This document shows, in pieces, positions 23,023-35,900 of a DNA stretch of 60,000 nt (position 1 is the stretch's first letter; each line of letters starts with the position of its first letter). The DNA comes from Polytrichum commune (lineage: Eukaryota > Streptophyta > Polytrichopsida > Polytrichales > Polytrichaceae), in assembly GCA_950295325.1 (NCBI GenBank), contig OX485807.1, positions 1,988,501 through 2,048,500 of the forward strand, written 5' to 3'. The position numbers and the translations under genes are program-made. Below the pieces are notes generated by a model. That model did no database searches. It saw only the letters and a program-made list of their open reading frames with translations, and had not been told where the DNA came from.

Positions 23023-24263
23023 AGGGGATCGCTATTTCCACACCATTTTTGGCTAGATTCACACCTTTTTGCCGGTTCGGTTGCCGTGTCATTGAGGCGC
23101 TATACATGAGATTCTTCATGGTGCATCCGGACCGTTGATCCACCAAGGCCCATCCAAGGGCCTCAATGATCCTAGGTGGCGGTGGGGTGGGGGGCGGGGG
23201 TGGTGCTTGCCACCAAGGCGGGGTGGGGCCGTGGGCCTCATGTCTTTTTTGGGGAGCCCGGATTTAGGGTGGTGTCGGGCCTAGTGGCTAGGCCTACTTA
23301 TTATATAACTAGTTGGTTAGCCTTACAGTACTCTACTTACTAAATGACTAGTTGGTTACCCTTACTCTACTTACTAAATAACTACACAAAATATGATATT
23401 TAGTGTTAGATACACTAAATACGAACACTACATTAAATCTCACGAACCCTATGAAAGTAAGTAACATTAAATGTAAATTCAAACACTAAATATCATTTAT
23501 GGTAATATGTGAAAGTTACATGCACAAATTTAGTGTTTAGTAGGAAAGAGGTGGCAACAAGGAAGGCGGCGGCGGTGCATTTATGTCTAACACTAATTAT
23601 CAAAGAATTGAAAATTAGTGTTGAGCAAAGTAGGGTGGTAAAACATTAAATCTAATCAAACACTAAATATCATATTTAGTGTAGTTGGTTAGCCTTACTC
23701 TACTTACTAAATGACTAGTTGGTTAGCCTTACTCTACTTACTAAATAACTAATTGGTTGGCCTTATTCTACTTATGGTCACTCTTCTTAATTGGACATGT
23801 ATATTTGAGTGGTATATGTGCAAGTCTTGAAGTTAAGCTTTGATGCGTTAAAGTATTGGAGAGGCTTACCAACTAGTTATTTAGTAAGTAGAGTAAGGCT
23901 AACCAACTAGTCATTTAGTAAGTAGAGGAAGGGTAACCAACTAGTCATTTAGTAAGTAGAGTAAGGGTAACCAACTAGTTATATAATAAGTAAGCCTAGC
24001 CACTAGGCCCGACACCACCCTAAATCCGGCTCCCCAAAAAAGACATGAGGCCCACGGCCCCACCCCGCCTTGGTGGCAAGCACCACCCCCGCCCCCCACC
24101 CCACCGCCACCTACGATCATTGAGGCCCTTGGATGGGCCTTGGTGGATCAACGGTCCGGATGCACCATGAAGAATCTCATATATAGCGCCTCAGTGACAC
24201 GGCAACCGAAGCGGCAAAAAGGTGTGAATCTAGCCAAGAAAGGTGTGGAAATAGCGATCCCCT
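23023..24263. mobile_element. 1.24-kb fold-back element with about 350-bp inverted arms in a TA repeat
   Basis: The left arm (23023 to about 23370) and right arm (about 23880-24263) are nearly exact reverse complements, beginning AGGGGATCGCTATTTCC. Both outer ends abut TA dinucleotide runs, consistent with TA target preference but making the duplication length unreadable. The inner arm portions repeat a 'ctagttggttagccttactc' stretch several times. A separate element (23384-23682) sits in the loop. No transposase frame. Confidence 0.85.
23384..23682. mobile_element. 299-bp MITE ending in TAAATATNATATTTA palindromes
   Basis: The right end 23660-23682 is a perfect palindrome with 11-nt arms (ACACTAAATAT, C, then the complement). 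The left end 23384-23406 is the same palindrome with one mismatch. The interior is related, in reverse orientation, to 55145-55440, and the end palindromes recur at 57488-57510 and 57680-57702. It is nested in the loop of the larger fold-back element. Confidence 0.75.
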
Positions 24264-24536
24264 ATATATATATATATAAAACTAATGAAATTTGACATTG
24301 GTCCCGAGGCCAAGAATTGGACATCCATTTTGGTTGCATCCAATTCAACGAGCTCGGGCCATGTTAGAACATGCATTTTTTGATTAAAAAATGCATACCA
24401 CCAAATTGGCTCGGCCTCTAGGTGTAAAGGGGTTGGGGCTGATTTTAGCCTTTGGACCAATCACAAGTGAGGATTTCAAGCCTCTTACACAATGAATCTA
24501 GGTCTCGAGTGGCCCTAACTTCGCCCCATGAACTTT
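24264..24536. other. Short spacer between two fold-back elements
   Basis: TA run followed by unique sequence. No gene seen. Confidence 0.4.
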
Positions 24537-25759
24537 TCGGGGGAGGTAGATTTGGGCAGGGGCAACTGCCCGTCTAGAAAATCCAAATTTTTTGGACCTG
24601 ACCAAAAATTATAGCTCGCCCACCCGACTTTGAAAATACCATTGCCCTTGCATTCTTGAAGGCCACTTATCCACAAAATCCCATATTGAGTGCACTTCAC
24701 CTTCACGGTCCAAAATCCAATATATATGTCCATTTCCATTGAGTAATTAAGCAATTCATTGGGATTTCATTTTCAAAGTGAAACCACCAATAAAGCATGT
24801 AATCAACTTGGAAGTCAAAAATATTACAAAACCCTCATTAGCGCTGAGGTTATAATTTTTGTGACTTACCATTGAAAGGATCTTTGTCATTCTAAAATAA
24901 AACTAAAATTAGTGATTTATTTTTAATATGTTCAATATTGTAATATTTTTATTATTTCTACATTAACTTGGTTCATACCTTCTACTTTCGCAAAGTTTTC
25001 ATACCCATTTAAACAAATGAAGTGTGATTGAATCTAACGAAGTCTAATTAATTCTGATTGACACTAATTAAGCCCAATCAAATCAGAAAGTATGCTTACC
25101 AAATTAATTAAGCCTAATCAATTATAGCATGTACTTACTGTAATTAATCACGATTTATTAGAATTAACTCCAGTAAATATAATTTATAATTAATTAGGCT
25201 TCATTAATTTGGTAAGCATACTTTCTGATTTGATTGGGCTTAATTAGGATCAATCGGAATTAATTAGACTTAGTTACATTCAATCACACTTCATTTGTTT
25301 AAACGCGTATGAAAACTTTGTGAAAGTAGAAGGTATTAACTAAAATAATATAAAATAATAAAATATTTAACATATTAAAACTAAATCACTAATTTTAATT
25401 CCATTTTAGAATGACAAAAGTCCCTTTCAATGGTAAGTCACAAAAATTATAACCTAGTGAGGGTTTTGTAATATTTTTGACTTCCAAGTTAATTACATGC
25501 TTTATTGGTGGTTTCACTTTGAAAATGAAATCCCAGTCAATTGCTTAATTACTCAATGGAAATGAACATATATATTGGATTTTGGACCTTGAAGGTGAAG
25601 TGCACTCAACATGGGATTTGTGGATAAGTGGCCTTCAAGAGTGCAAGGACAATGGTTTTTTCGAAGTCGGGCGGACATGCAACAATTCTCGGTCGGGTCC
25701 AAAAAATCTGAATTTTCTGGACGGGCGGCGGCTGCCCCTACCCAAATCTACCTCCCCCG
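24537..25759. mobile_element. 1.22-kb long inverted repeat with about 580-bp arms
   Basis: Starting at 24537 (TCGGGGGAGGTAGATTTGGG), the sequence pairs in reverse complement with the stretch ending at 25759 (CCCAAATCTACCTCCCCCG). It stays paired with scattered mismatches to a spacer of about 65 bp near 25122-25187. The inner arms are very AT-rich and contain repeated 'taattaagcc' type words. A transcript would form a very long hairpin. It is related to the small element at 14451-14806. No target duplication seen. Confidence 0.85.
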
Positions 25760-26049
25760 CAAAGGGGGGGGACCTAATGTCCTCCGAGTACAACTTGCCC
25801 TTTGGCCACCTAGCAAGGGGCGAGGGAGTGGGGCCCACGAGAGAGAGCCGGCCCGGCCTTCATCTTTGTCTAACTTAAGTTACTTAGGTGGTTTTGGGAA
25901 GGAGTTGAATTTTAGTGTGTTTGCAAGTTTACATCAGTGCCTAGGGAGATTTTTGGACATAATCAATCAACATCCTAGTGGTTTCCAAGTCCAACCGGTT
26001 CCATGTTGTGATCTTTCCGTTTTTCTTTATTAATTTGAGGTGTAGTCCA
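25760..26049. other. Intergenic, no gene seen
   Basis: Two overlapping frames run from the inverted repeat into this stretch. Neither has recognisable content. Confidence 0.35.
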
Positions 26050-26340
26050 TACATTCCCCCAAAATGATGTGTAATTTTCCTGAAGTCTTGAACTTAAGCC
26101 GGTTAAACGGGGAGAACTGACCGCTACAGTAGTTACAGATGAGCCGGTTGAGTCTGAGAAATAACCGGTTGAAGTTCAACGCGTCAGGAAAATCTACACA
26201 TCATTTCAGAGGAATTTAGAGAATGCACCTCAAATCATTGAAGAAAAACCGAAAGTCGTCAACATGTAACCGGTCGGAGTTGGAGACACTAGGATCTCCA
26301 CCGATTCTGCCCAAGAATCTACCCGAAGATGACCAGCAAA
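26050..26340. repeat. Dispersed repeat related to 15010-15446 plus 16165-16240
   Basis: It matches the sequence on both sides of the 718-bp transposon at 15447 ('ttagagaat', 'gtcaacatgtaaccgg', then 'gacactaggatctc'). It contains one unit in place of the 43-bp array and no transposon. This supplies the pre-insertion, pre-expansion state. Confidence 0.8.
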
Positions 26341-27180
26341 GACACGCCAGCTACTGTATGTAGTCAGGCGTCAGGAACTGTCGAAGAGTCGCATGAACTA
26401 TCGTGCAGGTGCGGTGCAGACACTTCGCTCGAATCGAAAGTACTGTACAGTAGTCGGTTTTTAGACCGATTCCAGGAAGGGGGACCACCGCGCACATGGG
26501 TGGATACCTTGAAACCCTGTTGCTTTCAATTTTCTTTTGCAGTAATGGATGCGGGATTCCGGACTAAATTGGACTTGCCAAACAGCGATAATCCCAAAGA
26601 AGCTCCTTTTCTTTCACCATAGCCGTCCACACTTTCTTCTCCGCCACAGCTGTTGAATGCTCTCGTTGTCCACGCGGTGTCTGTCACTCTTCCTCTTGCA
26701 GCGAAGGCGATAGCTCATAGGACCATGCTGGTGCATGTGGTTCAGAATTTTTGACAAGGGCCACCCGAATTCTCTCAATTGTGGCCGACAGTAATTATTT
26801 ACTCATCCAGAGATGCACCTACAGCTGTAAGTTTCTGTGGAGGAGTTGCTCGAATCGTGTACAGACACTTCTGTCGGTTTGTAGACTAATTCCACCGCGC
26901 GTAAGGGTGGGTACCTTGAAGCCTGGGTGCTACCCATTTTGTATTGCAGTATTGGATCCAGACGTGGACTTGGTAAGGAGGGCCGATAATCCAAAGGAAG
27001 CTCCTCGTCGTTCACCGTAGCCGTGCACACTTTGTTCTCCGCCATAGCCAGAGCTTCATTTGTGCCGTTTGCTCTCGTGGTCTACACGCTGTCGCTCACT
27101 TTTCCTCTTGCAGTTAAGTAGATCAGCACCTTCGTGGTGCATGTGGTTTAGATCTCTTGATTAGGTTCACCAAACTCTCT
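26341..27180 (+). repeat. Diverged tandem duplication containing a conserved short frame
   Basis: About 26400-26740 and 26800-27130 are direct repeats with many substitutions. In both, a plus-strand frame runs to a stop in the same position (26329-26622 and 26751-27020). The shared tail is PPR, then V-x-TLKP-x-C, then DNPKEAP-x-x-SP and stop. Several differences in DNPKEAP are synonymous. The pattern could be a duplicated small exon or a decayed gene. I do not recognise the product. Confidence 0.5.
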
Positions 27181-28370
27181 CAATTGTGCTTCACGCGAAG
27201 AAATTGTTGTAGCCTTCAACGGGAATTATCGCAGTCGGAGACCTCGGACTTGGCAGACTCGTACATGCGATCCTTTGTGACCTTTCGGGACTGCAACAGA
27301 TTTTTGGCGGCTTACTAGAGGTTTGAAACATCACTCCCTCCAAGAAAGTGGATCCTTGGACATCAGTGAAGTTTGCAGTGATGACACGCATGTAGGTGGT
27401 GCGACTATGCTGCAGTGAGGGAGCCTCCATACTTCTTGGTAAAAGTGATGTGCATGTGATTGTGGAGTCTTGAAGATCTCGTGGTCTGCATCTTTTGAAC
27501 TGCAGCCATGTTCAGCCTCCGGGATAACCACCTTCGTCCACCATAGAGGATGAGTTGCGTGAAGAACATGGACAGGTCTCTCGGAGACGCCATGAGGGGA
27601 AGTGACGGCCGGTCCCTCTTGAAATAGGTACACTAGTAATGACTCACCTCTCCTATGGTTCATCAGACTTACATTTACTTTGAAATGCTTTGGCAGTTTC
27701 AGTTGTCGCCAATGATCTCATGTGCTTCTTCATCAGATGCCAGTCGGTAATACGTAGAACACCTTCATGTTGTTGCTGGCAATGATCTCAAACACCTCTG
27801 AGATGACGCTCTTTGTAGGGACATCAGCATGGCTTGATCACAACGATTGTCGTCACGTGCTTGAAAGCTAATCTCTGGCTCATACTTAAGATGTTGTGGT
27901 TTGACGCTCTTGTTTTCAATATTTTACAGATTGGAAAGTCTTTGCTGCTTTTACAAATTTCTGTGTTGTGGGGAATACATAGCTGATCAGGTCCCGAACG
28001 CCAGGACTTGTTTTATTGATTTTGAATTTTTGTAAAGAAGAAGTGAAAACGACGATTGTATTTGTTATCCCTCTCCCTACAACTACTCAGTAAAGAAGAT
28101 GGAGATTTCTTCTGGAGATGCTACGAGGGGAAATTTGGGCCAACCCCTCGTGAAACAGGTACTTTAATGTCACCCACCATCTCATTGTGCTTCATCGTAT
28201 TCATATTTTAACTGCCTTTGCAATTGTAAATGTTGAATGTCTGTGTTTTGTTGTCAACTTTCTCATATGCTTCATAAAACATAGAGTATTCTGGAGAACC
28301 TTTTGTTGTTGTTGTTGTTGTCGTCGTCAATGATCTCAAGCCTGTTGACATACCCATTCGCTACTTCCAC
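27181..28370 (+). repeat. Diverged exon-like tandem duplication
   Basis: About 27575-27850 and 28108-28370 are related direct repeats. Each starts with a short coding-like stretch (GDAMRGSDGRSLLK-like and GDATRGNLGQPLVKQ-like) followed by GGTAC, which could be a splice donor. A GTT/GTC trinucleotide run lies at about 28304-28327. No complete gene can be assembled; remnants of an unrecognised multi-exon gene are one reading. Confidence 0.4.
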
Positions 28371-28789
28371 GTGTTATGGTTCGTAAGAAATCGGAGCTTA
28401 TTAACGGTGAGTTTCCATGTAGGCCGCTTGCCCACCAGATTCTAGTGATAATAACAAAAATTCGCCCAAGTGGAGATGGAAAGTGGTGGGGTTGGGTTCG
28501 TATGTGTCGTCTAGCCACTCTCATTTTCTCAAATCTAGGCCCACTTACTAATCCCTTCCTCCATGTTACCAAGGATGGATTTCTTTCAACGTAGCCTTTG
28601 GTGACTAGCACTTTTAGGTTAAAAATTGTTTGAAGTAGGCGCATGGAAGTCTGGCACCTTATGTCCATAGCTCTCCACATTCTAATAGGCAACCAAAATG
28701 GGGTAGGTGCTTATCTATATAAGAACAACTTCAACCCATTATTATCTAGAATCTAGTGGACGAGTGGCCTACATGGCTACTCACCTTAA
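28371..28789. other. Intergenic, no gene seen
   Basis: Overlapping short frames lie on both strands with no recognisable domain. Confidence 0.35.
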
Positions 28790-29159
28790 GGGCGGGTTCA
28801 CACAGGTCCCAAGTCCTAAGTCCCATGTCACATGAGGTCAATCCATGCAATCTCAACCGCTGAGAGCATGGAAGTTGGGACTTACCACTTCATAGGAGGT
28901 CCCAAGTCCTAAGTCTCAACAATGACATGGATGCCTACATGGTAACATTTTTTCGAGGTGAGGTTTGGGTCTTATGTTGCGAGTTGGGTTGAGCAAAAAG
29001 CTAGACCCAACTCTCAACCCAAGTCCTACGAATATTTTTGCTTAAAATAATGAAGAATTGCCTTTAATGATAATTAACCATCTTTTAGTGATTACTTGAG
29101 GCTCACAAGTTGGGACTTGATAACATCATTGGGACTTGGAACCTTGTGTGAACCAACCC
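28790..29159. mobile_element. 370-bp MITE with TIRs over about 25 bp
   Basis: The left end (GGG, then GGTTCACACAGGTCCCAAG) is matched in reverse complement by the right end (CTTGGAACCTTGTGTGAACC, then AACCC), with a few mismatches. The interior is AT-rich and repeats a 'gggacttgg' type word. The terminal GGG/CCC would suit PIF/Harbinger, but a clean three-base target duplication is not visible. Confidence 0.7.
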
Positions 29160-29925
29160 TAGTCCCACATTATTAGGCCATGATCTATTATTGTTTGAAG
29201 GTAGAGTCAATAGGGGAGTGGTTGTAGGCTAGGATACTCTACATTCTTTTTGACCACTTGCAAGTGTTTGAAGGTGGTTCCAAACTCCACCCATGTTGTG
29301 TTTAGATCATTTGGGAACTTGAAATTATTAGTTTCATTAAAAATAGTTTTGGTTTTACAGCCATAATGATTGGTTGTTTTTGAAGGCTTCGTAGTCAAGT
29401 TAGTGGTTGCTTGCATAATATTGCATTTGAATGTTGAAGCTCTTACTCGAGAAGATCACAAAATGGTCTAGATTATGATTTTTGTTTATGCTTGACGTAT
29501 GTATTGTGTGTAACAAAATTAGATTGTTAAGTTCCCATTATTTTGAAAGTTTAACACTTCCCACTTCACATGATTGCAATCATTTTCAATGGTCATTGTT
29601 TGGACATGTTATTGATAGGAAAGCTTGATTTCCAATTTTCTAATATTTGTTGAAAGTCTTGTTAGTTTTAGGTTTTAAAGGGAAGTGTGTACCAAGTTAG
29701 AGGTAGGCCTTACCCCATTGGTTGCACCTTTGGATGTATACCGTTAGCGGCATCATCATAACCTTAATTTTGACATTTTTATTTGCTTAATTTTGAAAGT
29801 TTCAATGATTATGGAAATTGTTATATAATTTCTAAATTTGTTTCATGTTTTAAATTAGACTTCACCTATGATTTTGAAGCTTATAGCTCCCTGATGATAT
29901 AGCATAAAGTAGTGGGTTGGTGTTT

Positions 29926-32900
29926 ATGAGTGGCTTATCAAGCCAAGACCTTCATAGCATGATAGCTTTCATAGAGGTCTGTAATGAAAATATAATGTCA
30001 AGATATGCAAATCATACTACGATCCTTCATCCTGATACCAAATTAGCTAAAAATATCGTTTAAATGTAACGACTTGAACTTCACAATGGCTACAAAGTGT
30101 GGTAATTGTTAACATGTGAAGAATGCACAATGTGGTATTTTTAACTTGGGAAATTGGTGAACGAGCAATAGTGTAATTTCACTAATTTGTGGAATCTAGT
30201 GCATGTGAATGGTTGCTATGGATGTGCATGGCTTGGGGAGGTCACACTTTGTGAGATATGAAAAACCACATAACAAAACATATAGGATGGAATAAAAGTT
30301 GAAGTAGTGAAATATATAAAACAATTAGCATAAGTGAAGGGCATTAGAAATTGTTTTGAGAGTATACTAAGGTACTAAGGAACAATCTAGAAATTGTTTT
30401 TGAGAATATACTAAGTACATACCAATATTATTGGTCAAGTATATGGAATATCCCATGAACTTGTGCATTACTTCATATTGTATCATGCATGGAAATACCT
30501 TTTTATTGTACATGGTTATGAATATCCCTACAAGGTGGTTCCTCCCAACCCCCTCCCCCCCTCCATGCTCAAGGGGTTGATGGTTGTCAAGGGAATAGGC
30601 TTTGCTTCCCCAAAACGTCATGCGATCTAATAGATGGGGAAATAAATAAACAAGATTAACCTTATCTAGGCGTACCTGTAAGACATAGTTGACACTAACC
30701 GCAAATTTTTATTTCATATATATCACTTGATGTTTCAATTTGTTACTTTTTTTGTGTATTTGTGAATTTATTTTTGGATGCAACATTGGCCCACATTAAT
30801 TCCACTCTTGCATGCAGGTTGTCATGTATAAACATTCAAAGCTTTGGGAGATTTGTATAAGGACTAATAGTCACATACAAAAACATATGATTGAAGTTTG
30901 CAACTTTACATTGAATCAAAATCAATGTTTATATCTAGCCCAAAAGCTTGAGGAAATCATCAAAAGCATACAGGGTATCATTTCTCATATTGATGAGTTT
31001 CCCAATAGTTTTGATCTCCTCTTGAAGGAGTTGTTACAAATCATCGAGAAGGCCAAGTTGTTGGTAGATCAATGTTGTAGCCATAAATGGTATCATACAG
31101 CACTTCTCCAAATCAACAATGAAGAGGCATTTGAAGACTTGTTCATGGATTTGGAGCATTGTTATGATGATATTTTCCAACACGCAAAAGACCAATGGGG
31201 GGAAGAAATGGAGGTCCATTTTGATTACCATCGTGTGAGATTTTTGCCATCCACAAAGAGATTGAAGTTGGTAAATGATGATAGACATGAAATCATGAGA
31301 AAGCTAGAAGCAACAATAGAAACATCGCAACCTTCACATGAAAACAACAACTTTGAAGAGGAATTTAAAATTGCGGTCCATTTGTTGAAAAGGTTTGAAA
31401 AACCAACAAATTTTGCAATTGATATATCCCATTTTGAGGGTTGGGGATGTATGGATTCGATCGGACAAGGTCAACATGGAGTTGTCCAAAAAACAAGTTG
31501 GTTTGGCTTTCCATGTGCAAAGAAGGTGCAAATGTGGGTTGAGTCTATAAATGGTGCAGATAAGATTTTCAAGAACGAGGTTGCCATTCTTGCAAGCGCA
31601 AATCATCCAAACATTGTGAAGTTCATAGGTTGTGGTTTAAACCCAAAGGAGTGTATTTCTTTTATTTCTATGGAGCTCATGGATACAAACCTTGGCAGTT
31701 TAATTCAAGAGCTATCAAAGAATGGAAAAAGAATGCCATTTGCAATTCACGTGGCAATGGACATCATCCTACAGATTGCCAAAGGCATGAGCTATCTCCA
31801 CAAAAATAATATTGCACATCGAGATTTAAAACCAACCAATGTATTGGTGAATCGATTTGTAGTGGACGATTTGCGAAATGACAATCACGTGATTGTCAAA
31901 TTGGCCGATTTTGGTCTATCCAAAATGAATGTGAATGGGGACACCTCCGACCATTTAACCCAAGGTGTAGGGACCATATCCTACAAAGCACCAGAGCTTT
32001 TCCAAAAAGTGAAGATGGATAAAAGGAAGGTGGACAAAGTGAATGCACATCAAGCTGATGTATATAGTTTTGGTATCATGTGTTCAACAATACTCTCAGG
32101 ACAAGACCCATTTACAAGTTTCGAAAATCTTCTTGCAAGGTTAAGATCAGGTGAAAGACCATGTTTGTCCGACAGTTGCCCAAAGACATTGGTTTCTTTG
32201 ATCGAAGATTGTTGGTTATTCGATCGAACAAAGAGACCCAACTTTGAAGAAATCTGCAAAATTCTAAGAGACTTGAAAAGCTTTTTTTTAAAAACAACTA
32301 ATGTAAATAAAATTCATGAGGTGAAAAAAAAGAAATCTATTTTCAAAAGGATTATAAAGCTCCCTCAAAATGCGACATACATTCGCAATTATTTTTCGCG
32401 AACGTCGAATTTGGAGGCAATCAATAGAATTGACAACAACCAAAGTCGACAAACACGTCAAATTCTTCCAAAGGTAACCACTCAAATAATTTCTTCATCA
32501 CATTTGTGAATGATCCATTGAATCGATTCCTTAGGGCATATAAACAATATGCTAATTATAATTTTATTACATTTTAATTACCATGTATAGAGGTTGACAT
32601 AGCTCGTGCAAATTGCATGTCATTTGGCTTGAATGAGCTATGTCAAAATTGAAGTGCAATCTACACATTTTCATATATTGTGTCTTATGTTTTGCACATT
32701 TTAGTTAAATGGTTTCCATAATATTGTGGTTGTAAACCGTCATGACATTGTGATGCGTAAGGTGCAACATTTTAAGATCCTTTGTCTGTAGATCGACCCC
32801 TCATTCAATTGGATTCTTGAGGATTGCCTATTGCAGGATTCACAACGGTTTGTACCAGCATGGGCAACCCAAATATTTCCATCACAAGTGCGTTCAACAC

Positions 32901-35900
32901 CAATTTTACCTTCACTTCCAACTTGTTTTGTAAATATTGATGAAAGAGTGTTAAAAGTGTTACTTCACCTCGAATCAAACCAATATGTGGGCATCATTGG
33001 AATGGGTGGAAGTGGAAAAACCACCTTGACGAAGGCCATTCTTCATCATGTGTATAGGGACTTTGAAGCAACAAGCTTTGTTGGGAACATGAAAGACTGC
33101 AACAATATTTTGGATATACAAAGGCATTTATTGAAGGATCTCAAGTGTGAAAAAATCATTACCAACATTGATCAAGGGTCCAAGTATTTAAAAGACATAC
33201 TTGAAAATAAAAAGGTTTTTGTTGTTTTGGATGATATTGGCTCTCATGAACAACTCCATGCATTGGTTTCACCTACAATGTTATTTGCTAGTGGCAGTAA
33301 GGTGATTGCCACAAGTCGTAACTGGCAAGATTTGAAAACAATTATTCCAAAAAAAGGGAAGATGGAAATGGAATTTTTTGACAAAGAACAAGCTAAAGAG
33401 TTGTTCTACAAGCATGCATTCCCTAACCAACAACCTCAACACCCGGACTTTGAGAAAGCTGCAAACAAAATCATTGAAGCATGTAGTGGCTCACCTTTGA
33501 GCTTGGAGGTTTTAGGAAGCTATTTGTGTGGAGTTCAAAGGTTGCGAATTTGGAATGATGCATTGCAAAGATTGAGGAAGGGAAAATTTCTAAGTGGTAG
33601 TCAAGAAAATGATAGAATATGGAGGACATTGAGGATAAGTTATGATAGTTTGAATGAAGAGGAAAAGGAAATATTTTTGGACATCGCTTGTTTTTTTTGC
33701 CGTGATGTCCTTCAAAATGGGATGCAAAAGGAAATGGCCCTCAAAATATGGGATTGCAATGAGGTTGAAGCAGAACTTGCACTTTTGAATCTCAAAGACC
33801 GAAGTTTGGTGCAAATTGATAAAGACGGGACATTGGCAATGCACGATCAGTTGCGTGACATGGGTCGCATGATAGCATGCCAAGAGCGATCGGAAAAACC
33901 AAGAATATGGAACACCTATGAACTTGAGCGCAATGTTCATGCACAAACAATGGTAAACAATGACCAATTGTTCATCTTTTATTCTAGTTGTTTCAATAAC
34001 ACCAAATGCATATAGTTGATGTAAATCATGTTAATAATCATATTTGGTGGTTATTGCAGGTGTTAAAAAATGCGGAAGGTCTTCATATAGATGGATCAAA
34101 TTGCAATGATATATGCAAAATACATACTCCTTTGGTTTCACTCAGGCTATTGAATATTGACAATTGTAAAGAAATCGAGTCAATCTTTGATACAATTAAG
34201 GACGCTAAGAGACTAAGGTGGATGCGTGTATGCATGCAAGTTGATAAGGGTCAAGGAGTTACAAAGCTTCCACCAACTTTTTTCTTTTGTTTTACGCAAC
34301 TATGTGTGTTGGAGATGAAAGGATTTGTTGAAGTGGTACACATTCCACCAGAAATTGGTAATCTCGAAAAGTTAGAGTACCTCATATTATCAAATTTCAA
34401 ATCATTGGCAGAGTTGCCACTATCCATCGGTTCATTAACAAATTTGGTGCTCATACACTTAGAAGGATGTTTAGGAATAAAGAAATTGCCAAGGACATTA
34501 GCAAATTTGGGTTCATTGGCTACATTGAAGTTGAAGAACTGTAAAAACTTGAAGGAATTGCCGGAGACGTTGGGCAACTTAAGGTCATTGGCTACATTGG
34601 ACTTGTCCGAATGTGTGAACTTGAAGGATTTGCCACATACGCTAGGCAACTTGAGTTCATTGGTTATGTTGGACTTGTCGTATTGTTGGAACTTGAAGGA
34701 ATTGCCGCAGACATTGGGCAACTTAACTTCATTGGCTACATTGGACTTGTCCGGATGTGGGAACTTGAAGGAATTGCCGGAGACGTTGGGCAACTTGAGT
34801 TCATTGGCTACATTGGACTTGTCCGAATGTGAGAACTTGAAGGAATTGCCGGAGACGTTGGGCAACTTGAGTTCATTGGCTACATTGGACTTGTCCGAAT
34901 GTGGGAACTTGAAGGAATTGCCAGAGACGTTGGGCAACTTGAGTTCATTGGTTATGTTAGATTTGTCCGAATGTGAGAACTTGAAGGAATTGCCGGAGAC
35001 GTTGGGCAACTTGAGTTCATTGGCTACATTGAACTTGTTCTATTGTTCGAACTTGAAGGAATTGCCGGAGACGTTGGGCAACTTGGGTTCATTGGTTATG
35101 TTGGACTTGTGGAATTGTGAGAACTTGAAGGAATTGCCGGAGACGTTGGGCAACTTGAGTTCATTGGCTACATTGGACTTGTCCGGATGTAAGAACTTGA
35201 AGGAATTGCCGGAGACGTTTGACAACTTGAGTTCATTGACTACATTGAACTTGTCATATTGTTCGAACTTGAAGGAATTGCCGGAAACGTTGGGCAACTT
35301 GAGTTCATTGGCTACATTGGACTTGTCCGGATGTAAGAACTTGAAGGAATTGCCGGAGACGTTTGACAACTTGAGTTCATTGACTACATTGAACTTGTCA
35401 TATTGTTCGAACTTGAAGGAATTGCCGGAGACATTGGGCAACTTGAGTTCATTGGCTACATTGAACTTGTTCTATTGTTCGAACTTGAAGGAATTGCCGG
35501 AGACGTTGGGCAACTTGGGTTCATTGGTTATGTTGGACTTGTGGAATTGTGAGAACTTGAAGGAATTGCCGGAGACGTTGGGCAACTTGAGTTCATTGGC
35601 TACATTGGACTTGTCCGGATGTAAGAACTTGAAGGAATTGCCGGAGACGTTTGACAACTTGAGTTCATTGACTACATTGAACTTGTCATATTGTTCGAAC
35701 TTGAAGGAATTGCCGGAAACGTTGGGCAACTTGAGTTCATTGGCTACATTGGACTTGTCCGGATGTAAGAACTTGAAGGAATTGCCGGAGACGTTTGACA
35801 ACTTGAGTTCATTGACTACATTGAACTTGTCATATTGTTCGAACTTGAAGGAATTGCCGGAAACGTTGGGCAACTTGAGTTCATTGGCTACATTGAACTT

